Shown in pieces: positions 12,301-24,747 of a stretch of DNA of 64,000 nucleotides. Both the position numbers and the translations under genes were made by a program. Positions within the stretch are counted from its first letter, which is position 1, and each line of letters opens with the position of its first letter. Below the pieces are notes generated by a model. The model searched no databases and was not told where the DNA came from. It worked only from the letters and a program-made list of their open reading frames with translations. The stretch is from Hymenolepis diminuta (Eukaryota > Platyhelminthes > Cestoda > Cyclophyllidea > Hymenolepididae): assembly GCA_900708905.1 (NCBI GenBank), contig CAADRB010000017.1:793699-857698 (forward strand). The letters are read 5' to 3'.

Positions 12301-13758
12301 GTCGGAGATTAGGGATGACCTGATTAAGACGACACTTACAAATTTTCCCAGCTCAGATAGCTCCCTCCTTTTGGGAGTCGAGTATTACCTGTTGGGATTT
12401 AGGATGATGTTCCTTTGCGCCCACCCAAGCTGAATTTACGCCATATGATTATAAATATTTACTCCTCGAATTCGTGGGAGTTCTTTAACTCCAAGGAAGT
12501 TGAATTCGAATTGGACCAAAATGAATTGAAGGGGAGGAGGGAGTGTTAGGACATTGCCTCCTTTACTACTTTCTCCATCTGTTATAGAGTCAATGTGAAA
12601 TTTAACTATCTTTCAAGTGGTCCATCTGCTTCTGAAGTGCTCGACCACTGTCATAAAGTAAAAAGGAACTTAGAACGAAGTAGGGGAGTCTGCTGCGTAC
12701 ACGTGTAGCATTGAGCACACATGATGGCGAATCATTCAACAATGGCCTACTTTTATCGAAAAGCAGAATGAATGTTGTAAAAATCACAGCTACGCATCTG
12801 TTGAAATGTCCTAACGCTTTCTCTCTACTTTTTTATGGCAGATGGTATTGACCTATCGATCAATAAACGACAAGTGTCAGAAGACCAATCAGACTCGTTT
12901 TACAACATTCTACGCCAATTACCACATCCGCCGAATAAATCCCCAAAATCCCCCGAAATGCCTTCCTTTCAAGAAAACTCTCCAACACTTCACAGTACTC
13001 CTCTTTCTGTTAAAAACGATCGCAAGCGCAGGAGGTCGGGATTTCAAGCTGGAGTCACAGTTGCATATACCTATGACTCTTTCTTTGTCACCGATGGTCG
13101 CTCAAAGAGGCGAAAGAAAGTTGATTCGAGCGAAAATTCTACCACCACCTCCCTGCTTTTATCCTCAGATTCATCTGCATGCACTTCACGAGTCTCAACC
13201 CCACTTACTCGTTCATCAACTGCACAACGGTATACTTGCAGTGAATGTGGAAAAGATTATGCAACATCATCCAACCTGAGTCGCCACAAACAGACACATC
13301 GAAGTTTGGACAGCCAACAAGCGAAGAGTTGTGAACATTGTGGAAAGGTTTATGTCTCCATGCCTGCTCTTGCCATGCATATCATGACCCACACGATGAA
13401 ACATCGATGCAATATCTGTGGAAAGGCTTTTAGTCGTCCATGGCTCCTCCAAGGTCATCTTAGAGCTCACACGGGGGAGAAACCCTTTGGATGTGCCCAC
13501 TGTGGAAGAGCCTTTGCTGACAGATCGAATCTTCGAGCACATATGCAAACGCATTCTTCTAAGAAGTTGTATCAGTGCACGTATTGTAAAAAGGATTTCC
13601 CACTAAAATCCTACTTAAATAGGCATATGGTCACTTGTGATCAAAATCCCAATTCAAACCCTTCTTCAATCATTTCCACAATCCCAAACACTTCAAAAGG
13701 AGTAGAAGATAAACACATATTGCCTTTGAGTATTGCAGCATTAGTTGGAGAGCATTGA
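9090..13758 (+). CDS. scrt: Scratch-family C2H2 zinc-finger transcription factor (two exons: 9090-9354, 12842-13758)
   Basis: Joining the exons at GTGAGT (9355) and TTTTTATGGCAG (ends 12841) keeps frame and gives 393 residues. Residues 1-88 are Pro/Phe/Asn-rich. The splice builds codon 89 (Asn) and brings together GIDLSINK (90-97), resembling the CtBP-binding PxDLS core but without the Pro. A basic patch (DRKRRRSG) leads to [16 protein letters not shown] (164-179), the box typical of Scratch proteins. Five zinc fingers follow at about 219-241, 251-272, 277-298, 305-326 and 332-354; the last is C2HC, and linkers such as HRSLDSQ and [12 protein letters not shown] match the family closely. Scratch proteins are nuclear E-box-binding repressors of neural differentiation. 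The vertebrate SNAG start (MPRSF-like) is absent. An in-frame TAA at 9072 supports the start, unless an upstream exon exists. Family assignment is firm; the exact N-terminus is less so. Confidence 0.92.
9355..12841 (+). other. scratch intron 1
   Basis: A GT-AG intron of 3487 bp, phase 1. It is AT-rich with no supported coding sequence. A GC-richer island at about 10290-10670 is described separately. Short ORFs on both strands inside it show no family resemblance. Confidence 0.75.
10290..10670. promoter_or_regulatory. GC-richer intronic island, candidate cis-regulatory element
   Basis: This part of the scratch intron stands out from its AT-rich surroundings. It contains E-boxes CAGCTG (10491-10496) and CACCTG (10583-10588); CACCTG/CAGGTG is the core bound by Snail and Scratch proteins, so autoregulation is conceivable. 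No function can be shown from sequence alone. Confidence 0.3.
12842..13758 (+). CDS. scrt: scratch exon 2 (terminal; all five zinc fingers)
   Basis: Begins after a polypyrimidine tract ending TTTTTATGGCAG and runs to TGA. Finger-region motifs [45 protein letters not shown] and [14 protein letters not shown] closely match the Scratch subfamily. Reading through the acceptor without splicing would give an ORF opening at ATG 12835, but that adds only three residues from intron sequence. The tail after finger 5 is short, Ser/Asn/Pro-rich, and has no recognised domain. Confidence 0.93.
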
Positions 13759-13826
13759 GTACCTGACGGAACTAATATTTCTTTCTATTATTATTATTGC
13801 ATATAGTAAAGCAACTTGTGACAGCT

Positions 13827-13832
13827 ATTAAA
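13827..13832 (+). terminator. Candidate poly(A) signal of scratch
   Basis: ATTAAA about 70 bp after the stop codon, the first canonical variant in the 3' flank. Use of a later signal cannot be excluded. Confidence 0.4.
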
Positions 13833-15399
13833 CATTCGATAAAATTTGTAGAGATGTAAAAATGATCTCTTTATTTTCCATTATTGGAGTAATTACCAAT
13901 GAGAATGGAATTGAACTTTTATAGCGAAATGAATCAATTGTGGAAAGCAGCTGACACCGAATAGCCGTTCAGTGAATGATAAAGCGAAGGGAATCAAAAG
14001 GATACAGAGAGCCACATCGAGGTATTAAAAAGTCGTATTTCAGGGGATTTTTGGACTCCAGTTGTACAACACTCACTAAATGGGTAATTCACGTTCCAAA
14101 ATTCAAGTTTCACAATTCATCCCCTGGATCGCAGCTAATACTTGTCTACAATATTCAGCATTATTTTGTCAGGAAGAGTCACTCTTGCTGCTCGTTTCAT
14201 TTTTTGATCAAGTGGTTAGGAAGACAAAATTTTCTCACACGCATTTCATCAGCTTACAGTCTAAGTTAGCTGAGCTCCGTAAGCTGTGTTCACCCCAGAT
14301 GAACATACAATATGAACAAAAAAAACAATTTTTTTGTAAAATAATGAACAACGAGGAATCAACGTGAAATCTAGCGAGTTCTCTTTTGTTAGCCCGTGTC
14401 ATCGTACTAGCATTTGGGATGTTAGAAGGAATGATGGATCAACCATCCATGCCAGTAAAAAGCCAATAAGCTTAAGACAACGTAAACTTAAATTCACTCA
14501 GGAAACAAGAGAACAAATTCTGATGGCACAATAATAAAATGTGGAGTTGTAAAATATACACAGGACGTAAATAATATAACACGAATCCAAATAAGGTCTT
14601 GACTTATTTCCGATCTCCCTCTCCTTAACCTATATTGGGGCGCTTTACTGTGCATTGTGTTCCGATGCTTTACTATGATGGCAGAATGTATTTTTTTGCC
14701 TCTGCACTAGAAGTAAGTGAAAAAGAATGAATTAAAATATCCTAACTACTCCAAGATGTCATCATTCTGAGATAGCCATGGTCAATCAGTAATATAGCTT
14801 TATATACAAGCTATCAGTCAATAACGAAGAGATTGAGAGAGGAAGTCTGCTGAAATTTCTTCATTTGGTTCTAAAGCAAAAAAAGAATTTACACGATATA
14901 AGACTATATCGATTACCCGGCATTCCATGCCCTGTGTTCCCTCCTCTTTCTTCATTTTCTAACTGCTCTCAGTATTTACAACCAGTTTAGGTACAAACTG
15001 TGGACCATTTTCCTTATAGCCTATCTCTTATACCTTAATTAAACAGGTAGAGGATGCATCATTTTCAGTTTCAACGTATCTTAGGGATATATACGATGTA
15101 GAATAGCAGAATTATTAACAATAAAGCATTTCTCTTCAACACTGACTAGGATTCATGTATCACTGAATTATACCCAACTAATTATCTTCCGTCAACTGAA
15201 TAAAATTAAGTTATCCAAAGCTATTTTTTCGTTAATTGACACAGAATCCTTTTTTTTCTACAAAATAACAAAAAAATGATTTTTTATACCACTCCATACA
15301 GCAACAAAGCGACGCATCATGAGGGAAAGAGAGTAGGATAAGGAGTTTACAACGTGTACGCCAAGATTTCATCTCTGTTTTACTCCGACTTCCCTCGTT

Positions 15400-15860
15400 C
15401 TCCCAGAACCACATGCATTTTTCCATACCGCACCCTCCCTATCCACTTCTCCCTTCCTTTCCTAATAACGTCAACAGTCTTCATGCAGTCGCCGCAGGGG
15501 AGTTGGGAAGCAATTTAATTAGCAAAGGAAAGGACCAGCTAGTTTACATCACTTTTATTATCTCTACAGCAATCAAATATGTTCTTCCATTGGGCATTAA
15601 GTATTCCAGCTACCATATCCACTGCGGAATCCCACTAATGATGATGGGGTGTAGGGAGAGAAGGGAAAACTGGATGCTGAATTTTAGGGGTGGGAGGGAA
15701 GAGTGAGTAAAACCGCACCGACGCGCACAAAATTTTCGAGTCTGCCACACACCGCCTACCCTTATAAACAAATGTACACGCGTGCATTTTGGATACGCGA
15801 TGCGATGCGGTGCGGTGAGTTGAGTAGCGGGAGACAGAATCGATATGTATATGCTGCAGT
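15400..15860. promoter_or_regulatory. GC-richer, CpG-containing island (candidate regulatory element 1)
   Basis: Rises out of AT-rich DNA with pyrimidine-rich (15418-15465) and purine-rich (15650-15705) tracts and several CpGs. It contains a forkhead-like ATAAACAA at about 15763-15770, a short GATGCG/GTGCG tandem near 15800, and the 12-mer GTACACGCGTGC at 15774-15785, which recurs in the island at 17060-17660. Opposed ORFs (15413-15706 plus, 15610-15885 minus) have no recognisable domains, so a non-coding role is at least as likely. Confidence 0.3.
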
Positions 15861-17059
15861 TTAGTGGCATTTCTGCCGTTGTCATTTACTTGGTTAACTG
15901 CTTGGCCCTATAATGATAACGATGATGATGCTATGGCTACAAACCTGCATAACAAGGCGATAATATCATGGGCGCAGGTGGATAATTAAATAATTTCTGC
16001 ACCTCCATGTTGGTGGGAGACCATTTCCTACTCTGCGGTCGTTAATAGATTTGATATTCTACAGAGTACGTGGTCACAGTATTAATATTGAAATCATTAA
16101 AAATCTGCGTGTCAATAAGATAGATTGAATTCATTTGGAAATCTTTAACGGAGAAAAAAATACTGATGATGCAGAGAAGTAGTATGTCTAATGAAAACTG
16201 ACGTATATTAATATTGAATTATGAAAAACAAACATACTACGCATGTTGAAGAGCAGTTGCTTGACTCTCAAGAACTTTTTAACTTGTGCCAGTTGAGGTG
16301 AACAGGTTCAACTGAAACTTAGTTTCGAATTGTACTGAGCGGAAAATAAAATTTTTACATTCATATATTTTTGAAATTTTGTTTAATAGCAAGAAACTAC
16401 CATGGTTTGTCAGACTGAATGGTATCGCATCACACCCACAGAAGAAATAGATTTTAGATGGTGAAATAACTTCTCGACGACATTAATAACAGGATTTAGA
16501 TGGACGAAATGTATTATGGGGTTGTTCTGGTGTGCAACAGGCATCCTATCAACTAACTTCTTAGTCAGACTGAATCTTAAACTTGATCGGAAGATATCTT
16601 TATTAGTCAATAAATTTTCAGATGTTTGCTGGTCCCTGATCCTTGGAGCATCATGCTCACTAAAAAGTAAAGAGAAAATATAACTCTTCTTTCTTAGAAA
16701 ACCAAAGTTCAGAGGAGTTTTGCACTTGAGAGTTAGAAAATTTTTACCGCTTGATAAGCGATCTCAGATATTTGGAATGGTAAAAATGAGGTAATATATG
16801 ACCAAACTCCATGGAACTGTCGCCCCAAAATTTATTATATATTCGTGTTTGTATTACAGATTTTGATCATCCTTGTAATGCACAAATTAAGTGCATATAT
16901 TCTACTACTGCAAATTTAAATCCAATAACACTCTCAATTAAACAGTAACTCTCACCTACTAAGAAAAGCTCAAGATGCTAATTGAATCCACTTCTGCTAC
17001 AAATGCCGTATAAAAGATGCAGAAGCATTAGAAAGCATCAATTATGACGAGCTTTTCTA

Positions 17060-17660
17060 CCCTGCTAATTGAAACAGGCGGTGCCAGGCATTCTGAAATT
17101 CTCCCCTTTCTTCTCCCCTCAAAAGGGAGATGATGTTAACCACAATCATCAGCCGCAACCAGATAGAACATATAGTTCTCTTTTCCCAACCCACCCCCTT
17201 TCCTTGACTATCTAATTGCCTTCTCCTCTTTACCTGCTTATAATCGAGGGTGAAATGCGCACACTCTATACCGCACTTTCCCATATAAATATTCGCGTAT
17301 ATGCGCGATAGGCAGATAAGTGATAATGCTTCTGCTATTCGGAGTTTGAGATGGAGAAGGGGTGGGGATTTGAGACAGGCGAAATGGGAAGACAAGTGCA
17401 TTAAAAATTTTAGCTTGATGCACATCTCGCAGGGCGAATAATGCTTATAGCATATGCATTAAAGGGAGGCGGAGAGAAAGAGCATAACTACGTGTGGAAG
17501 AGTGAGTGAGGTTAATGGATATTTGTGCGGTTTAAGAGGAGGGGTGGAAAGAGAATTGGATGAGTAGGGGAATGAAGAGGATAGAGGATGGTAAGGGAGG
17601 GAGGGGGACTGAAGCATATGTGAGCAGGTACACGCGTGCCGAAGGTAGGCAAACAGGCAG
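17060..17660. promoter_or_regulatory. GC-richer island (candidate regulatory element 2)
   Basis: Has strong strand skew: pyrimidine-rich in the first half, purine-rich from about 17460. It holds the same GTACACGCGTGC word (17628-17639) as the island at 15400-15860. A 122-codon minus-strand ORF (17057-17425) overlaps it, but no family is recognised and base skew can produce such ORFs. Confidence 0.3.
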
Positions 17661-20600
17661 GAGGAATTTAATGGTTTAGTTCAGTTTGTTTGACACTGAG
17701 TGGTTTTGCTATAATGCAAAGTGTGCTTCATAAGTCAACTCTACCCCGTTTCCGAAAATGGGGGATTAGTTTTATTACTAGCTATTCCCAGTGGTTATTA
17801 ACGAGAAAATGGGTAGAATTAAGTGGAATTTCAAAAGAATAATATTTATCTTATTAACCGCAAGCATATCTGAACTGTTTCTTAAGTAAATATGTTAGCG
17901 ATTTATGATTTAGTAACTCCTGAGTGGATTTTTTCTTCATCTTGAATGATTTCATTCATATGAATTGAATAAGTCAATCCTTAGAATTGCAGATGGCGGT
18001 ACATTGTTCCAGATGACAAAAAGATTAAAATTTGCTTTCTTGCGTCCTTTCCACCAAGATAAAAGCTAAAAACAGATTTCTTATATGCTAGATTTAACAT
18101 TATTTACATTTCGAGTTAATAAATGTTCAAATAGTCGGTTAAGTTTTGTTTCACTGGTGTGGATACCATCATTACTTTTACTGAAAGGAACGGAGAGCTG
18201 AAACCTAAGCCTATTCTGGAATCCTCGGTAAAATCGCGATCGTCTTTTACGCTCTTTCGTATTCAAAAGATTATTATGCTTAGAGAACAATTGATTTGAG
18301 GGGTTGGATGAAAAATCACACTAAATAATAATTTTTCAAGAGCTCAAATTCACATTGGGTCATGTATTTTTTTAGCAAACTATTTCACAAAGTACACAGA
18401 TATCTGCAAATATAATTCCGGATGAGAAAATATAAAGTACGTCTTCAAATTTACTTCTGAAATAAATTTCTCTGTTGAAAAAAAAACAGACTGCTTCAAT
18501 TACTCTTCCAATGTTAGACTAACCAAGTTTAATCGTTTTAGCCATTTGAGTGAATGAATTAGCTTTGATTTAGGGTACTTGACAAACTTTTATATAAAAA
18601 TATGCACTACTTTCGTCGTCTCTATTAAGAATGTGTCCGGTGTATGCCCAACTGGGAGACCAATAATCGTATTAGTTAACTGGTAATATACCGATGGGAA
18701 GACCACATGCATGGAAAATCAGTAATTACAATTTATAGGGCTTGGAAAACGAATCACATTCAAAGATCGTTCACAATGAAAAAAAGGACCAAGAAAGCTG
18801 ATTAATTCCAAAATTTTTTCAATCAGATTCATGAAAACTTAAAAGACATTTTGTAGCAAAGTGAAAGCAACAAGTGGAAATTGATAGATAAGAGAGCACG
18901 AGAAATGAAGTATAACAAATTGTTTTCTTTTGTACAAATCAGAAGTAAGAAAGCCTTGAAAAATCGGAACAACTTGATTAGTTAAATTAAATCAGGACCT
19001 TAACATTTGTTGGTGCCGTTAGTGAATCAAAAACCCGCATCCCCCGAGTGAAGGGCAGGGGGGGGGGAGGGCGAGATCTCGGTCATTCTACGTATTAATG
19101 AGGTAGCGCAAAAAGCAGATGTAATTTTTGTGAGACTGAGGTCACTAGGTGGACATGCGCCTGAGTTTGACAGTAAGACGCTGCAAGTAAAAATCGATGA
19201 AGAATATTTTCTGTGAATCTGGAGCAAAGCACCAGATTACTGATTTTAGAATTTCTACACTCGCAACAAGATGTGCAAGACCAGGAATTAGGAAATTATC
19301 GGTGCAATGCAATCAGTCCATTATCACTTATGTAATTTCTTTCTACATAAACCGTCACTTCAGCCAAAGCTTCTTCTATTCTTCTTCCTGGGGTTTGAGT
19401 GATTCGCCAATATAAAAATCAAATTAGGATCGCAAAATCATGCATTGAATGGTTCGGAATTATTTACACTCAGTCTTAATTTTCGAGTCGTTCTAGATCT
19501 ATTGGATCATTTTTGTGACTCAAAGGGGTGGATTATTCAAGGATTCCAGCAAAATTTGCTTCTTATATAAACGCCATTCTTTACCTTATTATTACCTTAT
19601 TGGCCAAAACCTGCCCAGAGCTAATAAATAAGACAGAATACAAGATGGACGTTTCCATGACGAATTTCTTAAGCCAGTGACTGAATGATGCTCGTATAAA
19701 TCAAAATATTTTAGTGCATTAAAACAAATATACAATTTTCGCTATTACCAATAATTGTTTTGTTTAAAATTTTACTTGAGAGTCAATAAATGTAATGGTT
19801 AAAATGATTCTCCTTATTAAATTAACCCGAGTTAAACTCATTAATATCCGTTTAGAGATCACCTTGTGTGGCTGCATGAATGTGTCAATAAATCAAAGTG
19901 GCATGACAGACCATTTAATTAAATCAATTTGTCAACAAGTTCTGAAAATCGCGGACATAAACTCGGCGAGAAGCCCAGAGGTTTAATTATGAGTTGTGCT
20001 GCTGAATAGTAGACAGCTACGAGGGGATTTACGTTTCTTGTAAAAAAGTTGGCAAATCAATGCCTCTAGAATTCAAAGTATCCGAACTTCTTCATGTCCT
20101 TCTGATTCATCCCGCTCACATTTTATCACCTACTTAACCTGTTTTGCTATTTCACGTACTCCGACGCTGCCCCATAACTGCAACTGTTAAAGTTTCCTTT
20201 TGTAATGTCATGGGCAGTAATGCTAATCTTAACTGGAAAAGTCCTAAATGGATAGGGACACAAAGTTTCCTGCTTAATGAGTTCATACATTATTTCAATT
20301 CTAGAGATAACAGATGTCTCTACGAGGGTTCTCCACTAAACTCTGACCCAAATCAAATAATGAATTTCTATCTAGTACAAAATAAATTTATTTAAGATTT
20401 ACCTGAATAGAAATATGACTAAAACTAGGGGGCTTGATAATGGAAAGAACCTTCAAGTAAATCTAAAACTGACTAACTAACTTTTGAAACCAATGATGCA
20501 CTGAGCTTCGTCCTTTTTAATGATTATCGATAGGACCTATTAAAATATCACTTGAGGAAATGAATTTCTTCGATCTCGGCAAATGTTAGTTGCTATACTC

Positions 20601-20714
20601 AAACTCGGTTATGAACAGAATATAAACCACTCGTTATTGGCCTCTGAATTTTGTTTATAAATAATTTATGGCATTAAACTTGTTAAGCCAAACACCATAG
20701 AATATATACCGCTT

Positions 20715-22610
20715 ATTTGAGTTAAGCCGTATCTACCTCGCAAGGGGACGGAGAAAGGAAATGATCTTTTTTATAACTGTTAATCACCTGCAAATGTTTG
20801 AACTTGTTACCATAATGAGTTCACTGATTAAAAGAGCAAACAGATGTTCAGACTTAATAACGAGTATCAGTTATCATCAGGAAAGACTAAATCTAATAGG
20901 ATCGATCTTGTCATGCTTCTACGGCGTAGTTGTTATGGTTTCTAAAACTATTAATTAATTCGACTCAGATTCTTATATCAAATCAGAGATTTGAGATATC
21001 TTCAACAGGTAGACAGGTCCTATAATTTGTGATCTAGAGGACAACGGCAACCCAAAGCAAATAAATAATAGCAATCAATGTAACATTCCTGAAATTTCGA
21101 TTACATCTCTATAATATCCGCTTATTATCCACTGTGGTAATCTTGTGTATTCATAAATTGCTGTGGAAACGGATTTATCAACGTTTTAATAAATTAGACT
21201 ACCATAGATTAAGGTTACATCAACTTGAGTCACCAAGTAAGATATGCTTATTGATACGTGCAGGTAGTTTTAATCATTTGAGATCTTGACACTTGAAGTT
21301 GAAAGGTGAATTAGGATATTCATTAAGTGCCGCGAATGGACAATATTGTTTTTAAAAGGCCAGGACAAGAAATCGGTAGATGGGCCAACTTTGATCTCGT
21401 CTTGTGACCTCAGGTCATATTTCCCCTTCTTCAAAATCTAGTCCTTAAGTGTGAATGAAAGACGTTTCAGGGAAGAGAAATCAAAGCACAGCTGTGAATA
21501 TCATTAGGACAAAGTGGAACCTCTAAACCATGGGTTTTCAAATTGTGATATCAGCAGTTTAATAGTTTATCATGAATCTCATTTTCTGAATCATAAATGC
21601 AATTACATTCATTCGTTTCTAATCCGAAAAATTTGCAATATTCTTTTTGTCTCATCCCAACCATTTCAGCCAACAGATGCTATCTAAAGTGGATCTTATG
21701 TTACTCGGCTATTTTGAGTTAAGTACGTTATCCCGAGGGAGATGTAAGTGACCTGGACTTTAATTATTACGGACCTACAGATGCATGAACTTGTTAACAT
21801 AATGCGCCCTAGTTTTGGCTGGGTTTAAGGGGTAAAAGCATACGAAAATAAAGAAGGAGTAAACATAATGAAATGAACTGAGTATATATTTAACTCATAA
21901 CTGAAATGAATTGAATTTTTTACAAAGCAGTAGACTCAATTATTTAAAGAATTGTAATCTTTAGGTAAATGGCTGTTATTCATCAAAGACAACTTGAGGA
22001 TGGGTGACAAAATTGAATCACTTCATGTGGAAATTGACCATCAAATAGGCATGGATAGAGTTTTGATACAGAAAATTTTGGAATGGACATAAATTGAAGT
22101 AGCGGGAACTTAACCAATTAAATAAAAGGGATTCATTAACATGCTGGAGCAAATTTAATGATTTAAAATCTTGTAACATATGGTTGAAGGGTACGATTCT
22201 GGTCAGTTCATGTATTAATTAAGGGACTCAATGTGCAGATGTTATTTTTAAAATGGCTGGAGGTGGGGCAAACTAGTGGGCACACTTTGATCGCGTCTGG
22301 TGACCTCAACTTTCAGTTACTTCTCCCCCTCATCCTCTTCTTAATCACTTTCTTTAGACATTTCAGACGTGGGCAAGATTGATCAAGAAAGCGGAATTAA
22401 AATTTGATGTTCACGCGTCAGTGCAGGTTATTGAGGATCACGAATATTCTTTGATAATTACATTATTTACAATTTTGTAATTAATTATATCAGTGAAATC
22501 GTAATTTTTAACCTGTTATTTATGGCCCGTTACTGAAAAAGCTTAAGTTATATTTTTATTCCTTTACAGATGAGTTAACTTGTTAATATAATGAGTTCGT
22601 GAGTTCAATA
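20715..22610. repeat. Degenerate tandem repeat, about three copies of a 0.8-1 kb unit
   Basis: Recurring landmarks show the pattern. GAACTTGTTACCATAATGAG near 20798, GAACTTGTTAACATAATG near 21786 and TAACTTGTTAATATAATGAG near 22572 are variants of one block. GAGTTAAG plus similar following sequence occurs near 20719 and 21718. TTTGATCTCGTC...GTGACCTCA near 21390 recurs as TTTGATCGCGTCTGGTGACC near 22287. Copies have diverged with indels, so spacing varies (about 790 to 990 bp). No coding potential is seen. Aligned by eye only. Confidence 0.5.
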
Positions 22611-24723
22611 GGGAGCGAATTTTTACTTTTGACCTCTCTATCCATTTCTAAACAAGATGGGATAATAAACAGCCAAATGGGCAATAAAAGACGATTGCGT
22701 TTTATGGTGTACGAAATTGGAAAGATGCTAATGCTATGCAGATGTTAACTTTCTTCTGACATCCAACAAAGTAGAGTTGGATCGTGGATTAAGCGGCCAT
22801 GAAGCTAAAAGAGAATTCAAATCTTTGCTCATGCAAATTGTTTTAAGAACTAATCTCCCAGTATCCATAAATTAGTCAGGATAAAGCGGCACAAATTACA
22901 GCACAAGCTACATAGATTAATTTACTTTTCAAGAAAAAAGTCTTTGTATTTTACTTCCCTCTCCACTTGATATATGTAATATATTTAGAATTGAATGTTT
23001 TTTATCCAGACTGTATTTGTAATATGAATAAAACGTGATAAACTGGAAGTCCCATTAGTAATCTCGCAGAGCCGATAATCTAGAAAACCCAGTAAAAAAC
23101 AAATTAACACAGACGCCAGTAACCCACGACAGAACACAAGGAACATTATTGGTAAACACAAGTGTACTAACGAAACTCAACTCAGTCGGTATCGACTTAA
23201 ACAAATAAGCACCAATATCAAGTGTCTTTTATCAATGGGAAACAAAGAGGAAAATTACATTTTTAATTTTATTATTAGGAGCGGGAGAAAATAATTATCA
23301 TTTCTTCTAGCAAAGATTATTTGGGGTATTAGATAAATAAAAATTGTAATAGTATTCACTAGATTTACAATGATATTATAGTGTACAAAATGCAATAAAA
23401 AACTTCTTGTCGAGTACAACAAGTGTGCTAATAAGAAACTGGCCATGCAACCACTACTCTAATTTTATGAGCTGCCAAATGCGTACTTTCACATAATTAT
23501 TCCAGATTCAAGGCTGCTCAACAAAGTGAAAAGAAAATGTTTCCATGAAAATAACATTTAAAACCAAGCATTGAAATTGCAATGTCAAACCATAGAAAAG
23601 TTAATGTTTCTTCGATGTACTATAATTTGAGAACTATTATCCAATTTTGAAATCACTTATTTGTTTTCTCCCACTCTGTTCTTAAGTGTGTCGTAAATAA
23701 AAATCTCCAATATATTCCGCCATCCAACAAGTGCCCGCTAGCGCAAATCGGCATTATTTTACCCAATCACAAATGGCTTCGCACCCATCCTCTATTCAAT
23801 TCGCCATCCTGTTGAAAGGTTAAAACTTTATTCATTAACTATTCAGAAAGCTAATATTAATTTAATTAGGCCATTAAAATTCACAAAGCCGAATTTGAAA
23901 ATGGTGAAGGCATTACAACGATAACAATCGTTACGTTGTTGGATTACCAAAACGTATTTTATGGATGAATTTATATTTAAATAAAGTGTTAAATTTTGTG
24001 AAAGTGAATCCACAGGGTTGGACTTTTCAGGTGAAATCGAGGACAACGAATAATTTTATTATTCTTTCAAATATTTGTTAGGAATAGATCATAACATTAC
24101 AACATTTGTAGGTCATTTCTGAGCAGCACTTATAATATCAATTTCTTTAGAGATTAAGGCTTCATGAAAATTGATTCGGGAAAAAGGTACAGCTTAGGAC
24201 ATACCAAAACAGGATAGAGTAAACTCGCTCAGATATTGTTCTTTCAGGCCTCTTCAAATTTCACTGAAACATGACAGGAAATAGACAGAAACACTGCTGG
24301 ATACTTTAATTGAGAAAGAGGGAGGAAGTGGATAAAAAGAAAAGAGTAAATATCTATATTGCGAAGAAAATGCCAAAGACAAACTGATAAACAATTAAAG
24401 GAATGGAGAATGAGCTGTAGTGAAAATAGGGTATAGCTTAATATAAATACAAGCCTGGAGAAATTTTATGGGGAATTTAAGGGTGACACTAAATAGCAAA
24501 AACTGACTAGGTTGCTGCATATTTATAGCAACTAAGGGGTACAGCTTGTATATTTTGCTTCAGAATATAATACTAGCTAATTTCCTCTAATAAATACTGA
24601 TCTTCAGCACAACAAGATGGAGAGGAGGCCAGACAGTAGTTAGCAGAGTTCATTCGGAGAGGAGCAGAGATCGGGAGAGGGGGAGAGTGAGGGTAACGAA
24701 TGAAGTGTATATTTACAAAGAAG

Positions 24724-24747
24724 ATATATATATATATATATATATAT
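24724..24747. repeat. TA dinucleotide microsatellite
   Basis: A run of about twelve TA units, followed by a short TATT/TTTA tetranucleotide stretch. Confidence 0.9.

Larger units (their letters stand above)
13833..20714. other. Intergenic DNA downstream of scratch
   Basis: No supportable gene. Two overlapping ORFs of about 95 codons (13976-14269 and 14080-14367) could lie in a long 3' UTR but resemble nothing I recognise. GC-richer islands are at about 15400-15860 and 17060-17660 (listed separately). A short G homopolymer lies at 19058-19067. The longest minus-strand ORF (17057-17425, 122 codons) falls in one island and shows no domain. Confidence 0.55.

Noticed and set aside
12842..13279. 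145-codon ORF in another frame over scratch exon 2
   Set aside because: Shadow of the zinc-finger gene; it has no independent start context or domain. The same holds for 13267-13554 (minus) and 13418-13606 (plus).
17057..17425. 122-codon minus-strand ORF, the longest outside recognised genes and transposons
   Set aside because: No domain or family resemblance. It lies in a strand-skewed GC-richer island where stop codons are depleted, and another minus-strand ORF overlaps it in a second frame.
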